Source of the DNA: Trichoderma breve
Taxonomy: Eukaryota; Ascomycota; Sordariomycetes; Hypocreales; Hypocreaceae
Direction: 5' to 3'
Assembly: GCF_028502605.1 (NCBI RefSeq)
Contig: NC_079232.1
Location: 310,001-374,000, forward strand
Length of the DNA: 64,000 nucleotides
Shown: piece by piece, positions 9,860-21,856 of the stretch
Layout: each line of letters starts with the position of its first letter
How positions within the stretch are numbered: the stretch's first letter is position 1
Translations under genes and position numbers: made by a program
Notes under the pieces: generated by a model
Databases searched by the model: none
The model's input: the letters and a program-made list of their open reading frames with translations, nothing else
What the model was told of the DNA's origin: nothing

Positions 9860-11956
9860 TTATAGAACAAGACTCTCCGATTTCGTGGTCCCTGGGCTAT
9901 TGGGAGCTCCTTCATCATCATCAATGTGCCACTGGTTGAGCATGCGCCGAGCTTCATCGCGCTGTGAATCTTCCAATGCAAACTGAGCAACAATAGCAAG
10001 GGAAAAGTTCGTTCGGACAGCATCTCCGCAAAATGGATTGATCATGTTTAGATATGTGGAGGCATTGAAGACCCCCGTCGCATATGCAGAAATTGCAGCC
10101 AGATGCGCATCAACATCTGATAGATTATCGGAACCGGCAGGGTTTGGAGGCCTCGAGAGAGCGATGATGAAAAGAACTGTATGGAGGATCATATGAGTGG
10201 CACTGTATATGGAAATCATACTCGAGGGGAGTGTTTCGTTATTGGCAACCATCCAGGGCCCGGATAGCGGGAGGACGGAAGATGGAGAAGAGACAGTGAT
10301 GTAGGCGTTTTCGGGGGTATATGAGCATTCTGGACTCAATGTGATGATTTCGCAGTGCTCTTGGTGAAAATCCAGCCACCAGTCTTGAAGCTGTGCTAAG
10401 AGAGTGTTTACCCTTTCTTCCATGTCTGCTTTACGAGCTGTGGAGAGGTCGTGAACTCGATTTACTGAGTATCTCAGTGTTGCACCCCTTTGGTTCATGT
10501 ATGGAAGGCGAAGCACTTTGGTTAAAGAGAGAAGGATATCGATGAGCCTGTCGTAGCATATCTTGTGTTTCTGCTCAAAGGGAATAGATAGCCACTCAGG
10601 CGAGGAGAATTTGGCAGCTCGGTTGTTCATGATGGAGTAAAAGGCCTAAAGAGAAATCATGTTAGTCAACAATAACGAAACCACCCGTCAAGATGCCTGG
10701 AAATAACACGGAAATGCTCACCTCTCTGACTCTTAACGAGCGCATCACACTATGTGCGAGTCCACTGACACATTGTTCCGGCCCTCGTTTCTCCAGCATC
10801 TCGGTGGCTGCCGCATGGTGAAGCAACTCCGCATTTGAACTCCCGCCTTGCAATGCTTCATAAAAGGAAAACATGATTGGAACGCATATTTCTGCAATTT
10901 CCGCTATACATGGTTCTTTGGATGCCTGAGTCTCCTCCGATACTGGTGCCGGGAGTGTCTTTTTTGCTGGTGATTTGAGTATCGTGGCACGATAAGTCTG
11001 TATTCCGGCTATGTACCACCTCACGGCAGCTATCTTGGCTCTTATATCATTGTTGGTGACGGCATGATATAATAATGCTGCAGCATGCATGGCGTATCTG
11101 AGCGAGGATGGCAGAGCATTTGTTGCAGCTAGGTGGGGGAGCTCGAGTATCCAGGATTGTGGCCTCTGAGAGGAATAGTTCCGACGGGAGCTGATGATGA
11201 GCTGAGCAAAGTTGCCAACGAAGCAATATTCATTGTAAGCTGAAGCGTCCAGCTCTGGGGGGATGTTGATGCTGTAATCGAAACCCTTGCCAAAGCAGTT
11301 GTCCTCGTCGAAATGGGAAGTATGCTCGGGACTTGGCTGGTATGTTGTGTCACAAAAGATAGTCTCGCTCTCATCATCGTTTGTAAGAAGATCAAGGTAT
11401 GAGACTTCTTCTTCAATACCCGTTGTGCGGTTACAAGAGGCAGATGAGGCTGCGACAGGGGTGATCTCATCGCTTTCTTCCGTACTACCTCTTTGCTTTG
11501 TTGCATCATCAGTCTCTTCGCTTTCTTCCGTACTACCTTGTCGCTTTGTTGCATCATCAGTCTCTTCGCTTTCTTCCGTACTACCTTGTCGCTTTGTTGC
11601 ATCATCTGTAGGGGCAGGCTTCTCTACTTGCTCCTTGGCTGTTTCTTTCGTGTCGGCAACTCTTCTCTTCTTCTTCTTTCGCGGCCCAAGCGATTTGCAG
11701 GCAACTTTCTCTGTCATGTCAAGAAAAACTGCCCCACGAATTGCTCCGGAGCACGGAAGCCCGAAGCGCGCGCATTTCTTACAACATCCGGCTCTCTCAT
11801 CGCACTGCACCAAACCAGTGAGTTTTAAGTATTGTTCAACAGTCAAATGACCAACGGCAAAAGCGCAAATGACGTTGTACTTACCTTGATGCGGCGTGAA
11901 ATGCACTGCTCACAGCCTTTGCTGCGTGGTTGGCGGCGCGCAACTCCCGTAGACAT
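9860..11956 (-). CDS. Zn2Cys6 fungal transcription factor with acidic tandem repeats
   Basis: Exons 11956-11885, 11804-10722 and 10645-9860 splice in phase (introns 80 and 76 bp) to 646 residues. The zinc cluster uses Cys15, 18, 25, 32, 35 and 42, split by intron 1 exactly before Cys25. An extra Cys31 precedes Cys32. A basic stretch (GPRKKKKRRV) follows and may be a nuclear localisation signal. Next comes an acidic low-complexity region built of 16-residue repeats (DDATKRQGSTEESEET) encoded by a 48-bp minisatellite. The remainder matches the helical fungal-specific regulatory domain (DUF3468-like) of sterol-regulator and UPC2-type factors. It is convergent with the flavoprotein gene, 211 bp apart. 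Targets are unknown. Confidence 0.83.
11471..11606 (-). repeat. 48-bp coding minisatellite, about 2.8 copies
   Basis: The unit begins CGCTTTCTTCCGTACTACC on the plus strand and recurs at 11471, 11519 and 11567 (period 48) with very few differences. Because 48 is a multiple of 3, copy-number change keeps the frame and lengthens or shortens the acidic TEESEETDDATK linker of the regulator. Confidence 0.9.
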
Positions 11957-14709
11957 TGCGGAATGGAGCTGCTCAAAGGCTTTGGCGATGTCCTTGATAT
12001 GGGTGCTATGGTGTTTGCCGGTAGGAAACTCCTCCAGTGTTCTGGTTGCTCTTCGTTTCTCTCTGCTTCACTGGTCCTCACAAAGGAGAGAGCACCAGAT
12101 CTTATACAGCACTGGTCTTGGGTTGTAACGCAGGTCGTAAGCGGTGTGTTGGCGGGCATAATCGTCGATTGCACATCTTAAAGTGACCGCACACGTGGCA
12201 TGACACCGCGAGCCCATTCAATTCTGGGCAAAGAGTTGCAAAGAGAAGCATTGGAAAAGAATAAAGCTTCAAAAGCCAGGTTCCCTGGGTGAGCTCGGTG
12301 GGGGAACACATGCTGAGTCCCTATTAACTAGCGAGACGCCACAATGCTGACGCCTCTTGGGACTTCGGCTGTCTAGGATGTTTGCCACGAGTTTCTCCGT
12401 GTCCGTATTGCGGGCTAAAGCCGAGCAGCATAACGAACTATAAGCCATGTCGAACCATCGTTTCGGTAGCGTTGAAACTAGGCAATATCCCCGCTGTAGC
12501 TAATTGCTGTGCACTATAGTTGATTTATGATCACGAGCAACTCGAAGGCCATGTTTCCACAACACATGAACGGCCGACAACTGTGCTACCGTTGTCTCCA
12601 TGTCTTCGTATTTGCACGCAGATACGAGAAGAGTTGTGGGAGTTGTGGGAGTTGGTTACGTCATGACATAAGTTGTAATTATAATATTCGCTGACTATGG
12701 CTGATTACGCAGGGCGCATTTCCTAGTTTTGTGGATGGACGTGTGTTGATCTGGCCCCCTGCATATTCCGGAGTAAATTATCCTCCCGATGGATATATTC
12801 GGGTGGTTAAGGGGCTCTACTTGACTTCTATCCTGTGACAGAATCCATAAGGACGGTAATAAGGAAGTACTTGAGTCATTTCCGATCCTCCCTGTCAACA
12901 TTATCAAACTGAGGAACCCTAATAAGGTTATATCAACACTTAATAACCTCATTCTAGAACACCCTTAACAGGATCTCTGTGAGAATCAAAGTTTGTCAAT
13001 AAAGTTCTCTTGCGCTTGAAACTGAGGAGGGGAAGGCAAAAAACAAAGATATTCTTCCGATGTGGCGCCAAGTGAATGCACGAATTTTGCCGCTTAGTAA
13101 GTTGTATGGGACATGAACTATAACTTGCGACCCCCATGTAATGCAGTGACACTTGCCATGCTTGGATCAGCTTACGGACACTATTCTGATGGCTGTACGA
13201 GGTTAAATTCTGAGGACTGGAACCGCCAAGCCTTACCAAAGCATTATATGTAAGTGACTATAAAAGGACACTCCATATTGATGCAAGAGTTTGCGCTAGA
13301 CTATCCACCAGAGTAGTCAGCGATTATAGTCAGGAGAGCCCCTTAGGTTTCCTAGATATTAGCTCAGCTGGATTTTGTCGACAACAGTAGTAATCAACAT
13401 TCCGTCTCCTCTTCCTAGATATACCGCCAAGCGTCGTTAGAGCTAGCGCCTCATATGGCTTCTTTATGGCCGCAGGAATCCTGAAGCATATCGTGGACAG
13501 GCAACTGTGTCATGCCCATTGCTCTGGGGTGTATCCTCTGAGATGTAGCGGAAAGGTCGCAGCAAGCTTCACATTGTTGTTGACCTGAAATAGGAGAGGT
13601 GATAGAAAGACGCAAGGTCAGACGCCGACAAAAATTCCGGCACGCTGCCTTCCAAGGAGATATCCATTGCCAGTCGTGTTTCGAGAAGGCCTATGGCCGT
13701 ACAGTAAGAGACTGTGTGACGGCGAATAGTCCGTATCGCCATAGCCAGAAGAATAGGACAGCTCTCCCCTTGGGAAAATTTTCTGCGCCTCGCCTCTTGA
13801 CTGACCAAAATCATCTGTCATATTAATGTCGTGAGGAATGTATCGATACGCGTAGCGAGATTTTCCGTAGATCTTCTTATCGAATACCGAGACCGTGTCT
13901 GTGATTAGCTCTCCCTGGAATATTTCTGTTAAGACTAAACGAAAAGCTCTCGACATTTCCCACGGACAGCATTCCGTGGACTAACAAAAGCATCCGCGGT
14001 GGTTACGCTAGATTCATTGTTAAAGAATACACGAATACATACACCCAGCAAAATAACCATTCCTTCGACTGCGATTTTATAAGTTTTTAAAAAAAAATTG
14101 TCCGCCGTTGGTTGTGCTGTCAACACGAGTAAGACAGCTCATGGCGGAGTTTCGCCACAGGGAAAATTACCGAAAGAGGAAATTATCGCGACACTTGCAT
14201 TAGGTCCGGCACGGCTCTCACCAATTACCCAAGGCGGAAATCTTCCCTCGACTATCGTCTGGTCTGGATCAACTTCATTGACCAAAAGAGCAAGAATCGA
14301 TGTTTTCCGTCTGATTATATCATATTCCGGCGGATTTGGACGATACGGAAAAATGCAAAAGTCCGTATTTGTGAAGAGGCGTAGCTAGGCTTTACGTGCG
14401 GCATTCGCACTATTACGAGGTACTGACGATGAGTATTCACAACGCGGATCTTTGACGGATTTTAACTCTCTCTAGCATGGAATCAACATGTTTAGATATG
14501 TTGTTCAGGAGTTCGGGACCGGTCTCGGCAAGCCATGGCTCAAATCTGCTAGGAGAGGCTTGCGTAGGTAGTGGGCAGGATGGACAGAGCTGAAAAGAAG
14601 AAACAACATATAATATTGGTGATGCCCTCTCTAGAATTCAGCTTTTCCCTCTCATTCAATACACCAATTCAACTTTCATCCTCTTCTCTAAAATACCTAA
14701 ATCGCCAAA
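11957..14709. other. long gene-poor interval
   Basis: About 2.75 kb between the regulator start and the CapA-like gene. Only short frames occur. One minus-strand frame (13618-13956) has protein-like stretches (for example FQGELITDTVSVFDKKIYG) but no recognised domain or splice partner, so it may be a decayed fragment. A plus-strand frame at 14098-14388 is likewise unassigned. No tRNA, transposon ends or long repeats are evident. Confidence 0.4.
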
Positions 14710-16284
14710 ATGCCAATCTCGATTACGATGCGCCAGCCGCCCAGCCTTCGGGACAAGAAAAGTGAGCTGGCTATGCGTATCAAACAGCCCTTCAACGTCG
14801 TGGCGGTTGGCGATCTTATACAAATGGTGCCATTTTCAAACAGAGATGAACCAGATATCCAAGCTCTTGTTCAGTTGATGCAAAAGTCTGACATCACCTT
14901 TGCCAATAACGAGAACACCATCGTTGATCGCCTTACCTTCCGCGGCCCTATTGCCCATATGGAGGCCGACAAAGACGTTGCAGACGATTGGAAGAACATG
15001 GGCATTGATATGGTCACAAGAGCTAACAATCACACCTTTGACTGTGGTGATCCTGGCCTTGTCCAGAATCTTGAGCAACTTCGCCGTGTCGGTATTGACT
15101 ACGTCGGTACTGACTACAACACTGTTGAGGCACGGCTTGCTCGCTTCAAGACTACGCCCAAGGGTATCGTAGGCTTCATCGGTGCTTATTCAGAGACTGA
15201 GGATTACTCCCAACTTGTTGGTGTACCTACGCGCGACCCGATTGTTGTGACGCCAGAGCAGCTTGAACAGCTGAGAGCAATGCGGGATAGCATCCTCGCT
15301 CGCCGTAGTGAGGTCTCCAGACCACTTGGCCTGCCTAAACCAGATCCAGAGGGATCTGTTCTTGTTTTTGGACGACAGTTTCGAGTTAAGAACGCCAGTG
15401 CGGAGGCTGATGAAGAAGTGGCTGGCATCAAGAAACGCTTAGAACACCATCACGGATCGAAAGGTCCCATTACATACAAGAATAACTCCCTTCGTTTGAA
15501 TGTTTCCCACAGCGTCACTGCGGAACAAATGCAACAACTCCGAGCCATCGCAGGTGTCGAGGCAAGCGATTCCGCTGAGACCCTTGAGGCCTTTGATCTC
15601 CGTTTCCGAGTGGCCGACAAGCCAGGAGAGTACGGCTATGAGATGGAGCCCCAAGACTTGCGCGATATTCTCCGTGAAGTCCGCTCTGGAAAGCAGTTTT
15701 CTGATTTCTTGAGCGTTACTATTCACTGGCACCAGAACCGGTTTTCGTTTCAACACTACTCATTCGACCATTACCCGCCCGATTATCAGGTCAAGTTTGC
15801 ACATGAAGTCATTGACAACGGCGCCGATTTCTTCTTCGCACACGGCGTTCACACTCTTAAAGGAGTCGAGATATACAAGGGAAAGCCCATCTTTTACGGC
15901 GTCTCCAATTTTGTCTTCCAAAACGCACAGTTTCGCTCATGGCGTGACGATGCGGCTGGTCGAGTTCCTGCTTCACTTGAAGGCCCTGTCGTTGGAGACG
16001 GTGAGGTCAATGAGAATCGTTGGGCTTGGTTGGATGCACCAGAGAACAAGGAAGCTCTGCTAGTATCGGCAGATTACGCTGAAGGAAAGTTGTCTCGAGT
16101 TCTTGTCTACCCGGCAGATCTGGGACAAACGTATCGCAACGGCTCTATGATTGGCACGCCCACAAAGCCCACTCTCGAAGTTGCCAACGATATTCTCAGC
16201 CGTCTGTGTGAATACTCGCAGCCGTTTGGCACGAAGATTACGATTGAGGATGGGGTAGGAGTGGTTCACATTCCATCCGAGTAG
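14710..16284 (+). CDS. CapA/PgsA-family poly-gamma-glutamate-synthesis-like metallophosphatase fold protein
   Basis: Intronless, 524 residues. An early Asp after a strand (VAVGDLIQM) and the motifs ANNHTFDCGDPG (about 104-115), TIHWHQNR (about 337) and AHGVHTLKGVEIYKGKPIFYG (from about 376) are the CapA signature set of a calcineurin-like metallophosphatase fold. Bacterial CapA/PgsA acts in poly-gamma-glutamate capsule formation, but fungal homologues have no proven role. No signal peptide or membrane anchor is seen, so a cytosolic enzyme is more likely than a surface polymerase subunit. The second Met (about residue 7) is an alternative start. The intronless structure and bacterial-type family make horizontal origin possible, though such genes are known across many ascomycetes. 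Confidence 0.85.
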   Translation: MPISITMRQPPSLRDKKSELAMRIKQPFNVVAVGDLIQMVPFSNRDEPDIQALVQLMQKSDITFANNENTIVDRLTFRGPIAHMEADKDVADDWKNMGIDMVTRANNHTFDCGDPGLVQNLEQLRRVGIDYVGTDYNTVEARLARFKTTPKGIVGFIGAYSETEDYSQLVGVPTRDPIVVTPEQLEQLRAMRDSILARRSEVSRPLGLPKPDPEGSVLVFGRQFRVKNASAEADEEVAGIKKRLEHHHGSKGPITYKNNSLRLNVSHSVTAEQMQQLRAIAGVEASDSAETLEAFDLRFRVADKPGEYGYEMEPQDLRDILREVRSGKQFSDFLSVTIHWHQNRFSFQHYSFDHYPPDYQVKFAHEVIDNGADFFFAHGVHTLKGVEIYKGKPIFYGVSNFVFQNAQFRSWRDDAAGRVPASLEGPVVGDGEVNENRWAWLDAPENKEALLVSADYAEGKLSRVLVYPADLGQTYRNGSMIGTPTKPTLEVANDILSRLCEYSQPFGTKITIEDGVGVVHIPSE

Positions 16285-17266
16285 ATTAAGATCTGATAGT
16301 TTCTTACACACACAATTAAGCAGACAACTGGGACTAGCCCTCCAAAATTCCATGATTAGATAGAAATTGAGTCAATTTTCGATGTATTAAAGAATCAAAT
16401 TCATTATAACGACCTGTTTCTATGCTAGTATGATCTATAAATCCCGGGAAGGAAATGTTCGCGATGTGGAGTGCCTGTAGATGAATACCGTGTAACCATG
16501 CATGCGCGCATTGGGGAAGGCTAATTCTGACATGCCAGGAATCCACTGTTTGAGATCGATCTTCATAGCCAATCGGGCATATGCAGGCAACTAGAGACGC
16601 TAAAACGTAGACTTGTTAAAAAAAATCTCACTGTGTCTATCTCAGTGGAATTTTGGCATAGTTGTTCTAAACTATTATGAGAGAATTAAGAGACTACGAA
16701 ACTAAAGACGAAGAAAGGAAGGAACAAAGAAACAGAAGTGAATCAACACAACTGCTGTCGTAATCGTCGTCTGATGGTGCCGACGTCGTCATCAGGGTTA
16801 CGAAGAAAGAGGACAAGTGGTCGCAGAAGGTAATATATCCAAGTACACTAATACCATAGCTAGATGTATACCAACGTCTACGTAATCTCAGGCTTGAAAC
16901 CTAGATCTGCTTAAATTGGCGATACATGGACGTACGTAAGAGTCATCGTGTGCGAAGGATTAAGGAGGACTGCGTACCCGCTTTCGGAAATATAAGCTTG
17001 AGCGCTAAAAGACTCAAAACGTGACTCCTTGGTTAGTTCAGCAGTAGTCATCAATGCCGAAAACTAAGCTCATCATGCCGCAGGCCGTGAAGCATCACCT
17101 ACTTCTATATTGACCAACCGTTGGGCATAGCCGGTTACTCTTACTATATAAACTCTGTTGCAGTCCAGACAACTCAACGAACATCTGGAGGGTCGATCGA
17201 GTTGAGCTCTCTTTAGTCTGAGCTCTCTTTAGTCTGAGCAGAGGGAAATGAAATTCTCCGACAACC
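16285..17266. other. intergenic, promoter of Zn2Cys6 regulator
   Basis: About 980 bp with no credible gene. It carries the promoter and leader of the regulator that starts at 17267, with TATATAAA near 17145. A 16-bp tandem duplication sits 32 bp before that ATG. Confidence 0.45.
17204..17235 (+). repeat. 16-bp tandem duplication in 5' leader
   Basis: GAGCTCTCTTTAGTCT occurs twice head to tail (17204-17219 and 17220-17235), followed by GAGC. It lies just before the start codon of the regulator at 17267 and would be in its 5' UTR. Confidence 0.9.
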
Positions 17267-20154
17267 ATGTCAACAGCTGACCCGGCAGAGCAACCTCATG
17301 CTCTGCAGCCGCCTGCGAAGCCCAAGAAGCCTCTCTCATGCATCTCATGCAAGGTCCGAAAACTGAAATGTGACCACCAGAGACCGGCTTGCTCTCGATG
17401 CGTGCGAATCGAGGGCGAGTGCATCTACCCAGAGGCTAGACGCAAGCCGACTCTCCAGCGAAGTAACGTCAAGGAACTAGAGGCTAGGCTAGGTATGAAT
17501 TGCTCATTTGTGTCACTCAAGCGTCTGATTGGTTGAAACACATAACGCTCACATGTTATGATAGCCCAAGTAGAAGGATATCTCAAGCAGGCTGGCCAAA
17601 GCAGCCTCGACACTGGCAAAAGCAATCTTCATGTTAACCCAGACAGCGAAGATGTCAGCAAAGATCAACACAGTGACGCTGAAACAGTTGGAGATGATGG
17701 TGATACCGACATTGATGAGCAGACTACTCCTGCTGATGACTTCTTGGCCCAGAATGACCCATTTGGTCGGGGCGAGACCGCTGACAGAACGACGCAAGAA
17801 TCACAGCTGCCATATGAAACGCCGGGCATTGACGACCAAACTAGCAGTACTTTTAGTAATCGCCAACTGGTAGATCTGGGCATGTCAGAGTCTATACCGC
17901 CGTTTGAAGTAATAGAAGAGCTGTGAGTTGCTATTTTACCATATTTCGCAAGACAATTCCACTTACTTAATGGAGGCACAACTCTTTCTTTTCCACACAA
18001 TATCACTACATGCCGGCAATACACTCTGGTAGATATTACAACGACTTTTATGGTGCTCCTCTAAGAAAACCGCCAATGTGCCTGCAATATGCCATTTGGG
18101 CAATGGGCGCTTTATGGCATCCCAAATACGACCGCGTCGCCGACATTTTCTATCAAAGAGCTAGGCAATACGCCCAAGCTGATGAAATGAAGGTTAGATA
18201 CAAGTGCAAACCTTCAACGCATGAAATAGCTAACAAATACAAGGATGAAGGAGAGCATTTCATCACGATACGGCATGCTCAGGCTTGGGCACTCATCACT
18301 TGCTATGAAGCTAGAGCCATGCTTTACACTAGGGCGTCCATGAGCTCTGCCCGATGCTGCCGCCTAGTACAAATGATGGGTCTTGACAAGCTCGATATCT
18401 TAAATGATAATGGTCCAACAACCTTGGTCCCTTCAATCGACTGGACCGAGTTAGAAGAACGGAGAAGGGTCTTCTGGGTGGCTTTCTCAATCGATGCTCA
18501 GGGAAGTATAGCAACTGGCTGGCCTAGCCTCATTCATACTGAAGACGTACGTCGCCTCCGTCGAGTCTAATTCATCATATCACATACTGAACATGTATAG
18601 ATTATGACGCGACTCCCAGCTAGCGAAGAAGCCTTTGCGTCTGGCCAGGAAGAACAAACGCCCTATTTGGACGAAGCTCTGACAGGCGCGCCTTATGGCG
18701 GCTTCAGTGCTTCGCTCATCCTTAACCACATATTGACGGCCATCATGTCCCATGTCCACCTAATAAAACCATCTGATCACCCTGAAGATATTATGAACGG
18801 CACATTTTGGAAAAGGCATCGTCGCCTGGATAATCAGTTGTCCTGCCTATTTATGTTCATGCCAGACAGGTTCCGCCTTCCTGATAACCTACGAGACCCT
18901 TTGGCTACCTATATCAACTTGAACTTTCACGCATCTGTTATATGCTTGCATCACATTGCTCTCGAGACTATCGAGAAGAATCAACTCGATGATTCTTTGA
19001 GGAAAGACAGCCTGTGTCTTTTAAAGAATGCTGCTGAGGAGATTGTCAGCATTGTTAAGATGACGTCTCACCGTTCATCGTTGTTTGTAAGAGCTTTCCT
19101 TTTTCTTTCAGCCTGCCTTGACTATGCAATTAACTAATAGAGTATACAGAGCAACCCGCTGTGTGCATTCTCGCTGTACTGTGCTACTACAGTATACGTG
19201 TATTTGGCCAAACAAGACCCATTATCTGAGATAAATCCCGCCGACATGTCCAGCCTAGAGCTGATCATTAATGCCATGGAAGCCATGGGACGCATTCACA
19301 TGATTACATGTGCATTCTTACAGCAAGCATGCCTCGACATTGATAACAATGGTCTCTCTGGAAGCATCAAGCTCCCAATTCTCTACCAATATCGCAATCT
19401 CTTCGGAGGCCCGGCCTCAAACATTCCGCTACTAGCACGAAGCCCAATCTCAAGGCATACGCAAATGAGCTCCCCGTTGCCTGGGCGGCTTCCACTAGAC
19501 AAACCCTTGGGCCAGAGACGGCCAATGCATTTGAGAATGACGAAATCCGTTCCACTATTGACTGGTGTAACAGCAAGCATGAGCCGCATGGGCATTACAG
19601 ACAGCTTCCGGCCTTCTCTTGGGGCCATATCCAGGAATCTAACGCCTCAATCCACCGACAACGCACACAAAAGAAAGCGGCAAAATTCGAACTCTCAGCC
19701 ATCTTCAAGTCGAATCGGTGGTTTAGTTGGAACGTCCGCGACCAATAGACGCACTGAAGACGGAGACTCAACTGGAAGCAATGCGATGTATCTCTCTATG
19801 ACAACAATGGGACAACAGCAAGAAACAATGGTGAGACCTCAGGACCCCATGATGGATGGGGATTTTATGGTCCCTGGTCAGACAGATTCGCCCTCCTTTT
19901 CCTATATATCTCTTGGTCAGCCAGCGGGCAGTCTGTTGGACTCCGGTGGCAGTCATTCATTCCCCGGGGCAGAACAGAGCACTTTTTCCGATCATAATGA
20001 AGCCGACTTTCAGCGCTTTCAAAACGATACCCCCTCAGGATCATGGCAGCCTATGGATAATGAAGCGTTGACTTTTTCTGAAACGATGAGCTTTCCTACA
20101 GATGCAGATATAAGCGGCAATCCGTTAGACTTTTTTAACCATGACTTTACTTGA
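17267..20154 (+). CDS. Zn2Cys6 fungal transcription factor, 5 exons
   Basis: Exons 17267-17492, 17565-17922, 17976-18546, 18601-19086 and 19150-20154 splice in phase (introns 72, 53, 54 and 63 bp) to 881 residues. The zinc cluster uses Cys25, 28, 35, 42, 45 and 52. A short coiled segment with NVKELEARLAQVEGYL follows. The middle homology (fungal_trans) domain includes YGAPLRKPPMCLQYAIWAMG and WTELEERRRVFWVAFSID. The C-terminal third is Ser/Gln/Met-rich and likely disordered, ending in an acidic stretch typical of activation domains. It lies upstream of the catalase/monooxygenase pair, 148 bp from the catalase stop, so local control is plausible but unproven. Confidence 0.87.
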
Positions 20155-20301
20155 TAACTTGGCCGGCGCATATATGGAACTGGAAGGCTTGGATTTTGGA
20201 TGGACTGAATCTTTACTCACCAATAGAAAGAGGATTGTCTCTAAGCTGTAGACTAGGTACTTTATAAAAACTCCATTCTTCATCTTCATATCTGTTCTGG
20301 C

Positions 20302-21402
20302 CTATGCATTTCTGTGTTCTAGCCCGCTAATTAGATATGCTGCCGCTCTGTACTGGAGAAGTTGGTCATCAGATATTTCAACACCATCTACTCTCGGGAT
20401 AGGATCGAAAATGATATACTTCTGCTGTGCCGTATTGTCATTCAATACGTCTACCAGACTGATGGTTCCCAGCTCCATCACCTTCCTTGTCTCTGGCCAT
20501 TTGACCAAGGGATCACATGTTACGTCTCCTTCCTCCGCTATTTGGACTGTCAGCTTAAACTGAACTGGCCCTTTGCCAAGCAATTCTACGATCCCATCGT
20601 AGAGGTAGCTGGGTCCTTTGGCAGCTGCCTCCTCGGCACTCAGTTCTTGCACGCCTAACACAGGCTCAATTCGGTATCGAACAAATGTTTCCTTCTCAGA
20701 GGCGGCAACGAACTTGAAAGTATTGACTGCAAAATGCCTCTGGTGTGCAAAACTTGCTGGAAATGGTCTTGGTAGCTGTATAAAATGGGCCGCTTTGGGA
20801 TGGTCCTTGATATACTCGGTGATGGTGCCATTTTTCAAGGCAGTGAAGAATTCAAGCGCCTCCTCGCCATTACTGCCAGGGGTACCATCTATACTATGAG
20901 CTAACAGATGCGGAAAACCATGTTAACTTCTTTTCTTCTCAATTTTAGGCCAACGCTATCGGTTTAGCAGCGAGGGGGTTCTTAGACATACCAATAATAT
21001 CAGTATGTAGACGGCGTGGCGTCTCGGCTAGTAGAAAGCGAATGGCGAGACCACGAGGATTACTGCGTGGGTCCGAGTCTGGGATATTGGGATTTCCTGT
21101 CGACGAAGAAAAACGGGCAATCACAGGAGTTGAAGACTCATTAAAGTGTTGCGCCTTTGAGAGCGCCTTTGCTTGCGGCGAGGGTATAAAAACACCTTTG
21201 AGGAGAATTCCTTTTGCATGGCCTTTACATTGCTTCACGTATTAGTATAGGGGGCTAATAACCCTTCCATCAGAGATCATGGATCAGCCACCGTGAGGAT
21301 CTTACCCGGGCGAATGCCTGGACGAGGTCCAGAAAGCGACCGTAGCGTCTCAGCAAGCTTTTTGCCAACATCTGCAACTGTTGGGTCTTCTGGGAGAGGC
21401 AT
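20302..21402 (-). CDS. small catalase-fold haem peroxidase (catalase-related, SrpA-like)
   Basis: Exons 21402-21292, 21232-20992 and 20888-20302 splice in phase (introns 59 and 103 bp) to 312 residues. The product is a minimal catalase core without the clade-specific long arms. The distal His is His42 in GHAKGILLKG. ARFSSSTGNPNIPDSDPRSN matches the conserved catalase haem-pocket segment. The proximal haem ligand is the Tyr of YRAAAYLISG (R-x3-Y) near the C-terminus. Small catalases of this group work as peroxide-using peroxidases or oxylipin enzymes. No signal peptide or clear SKL peroxisome signal is seen. It is divergent from the FAD monooxygenase at 21857 over about 450 bp, suggesting co-expression. 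Confidence 0.85.
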
Positions 21403-21856
21403 GATGCTATTTACAAACAAAATTAGGCTTTTGTAGTATATTGATAAGTTCAATGTTGTAAATATCAAATCACAACAGAGTCTACAATCAACTGACACAA
21501 ACTCCTAGCCTATTCATATATACTTACAACTTTGAGTACATTGAATGAAAGACGTAATATTTTCTTTTCTATCTTCCCTATTTACAGTTCCTACCGATTT
21601 TCATCAACATCAAACGAAATCCACGCCTTCGGCCTTCGGGCTTCTTTCTTCAGCGACACTTTTATGCCGTAGCGTCAATTCGTCAGCAACTCGTCAGCGA
21701 ATCATGGTCGTTTATGCTCTTTCGGCTCTCGGGCTTGCGAAACAGCGAGTTTGGATCTGAAACCACCAGGAATAAAACTGCGTATAAAGAGACAATGGAT
21801 GAAATCAATTGGTTCAGAAAAATGAATATAGATCATTCATGAATAAGTCGATCAAA
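21403..21856. promoter_or_regulatory. divergent promoter of catalase and FAD monooxygenase
   Basis: 454 bp between two divergent start codons. It includes the leaders of both genes. No further gene is seen. The CGTCAGCAACTCGTCAGCGA stretch near 21678-21700 repeats CGTCAGC/A and could be a regulatory repeat. Confidence 0.45.

Noticed and set aside
11287..11850. Plus-strand frame antisense to the second Zn2Cys6 regulator
   Set aside because: It is the shadow of the 48-bp minisatellite and of a well-supported spliced gene on the other strand.
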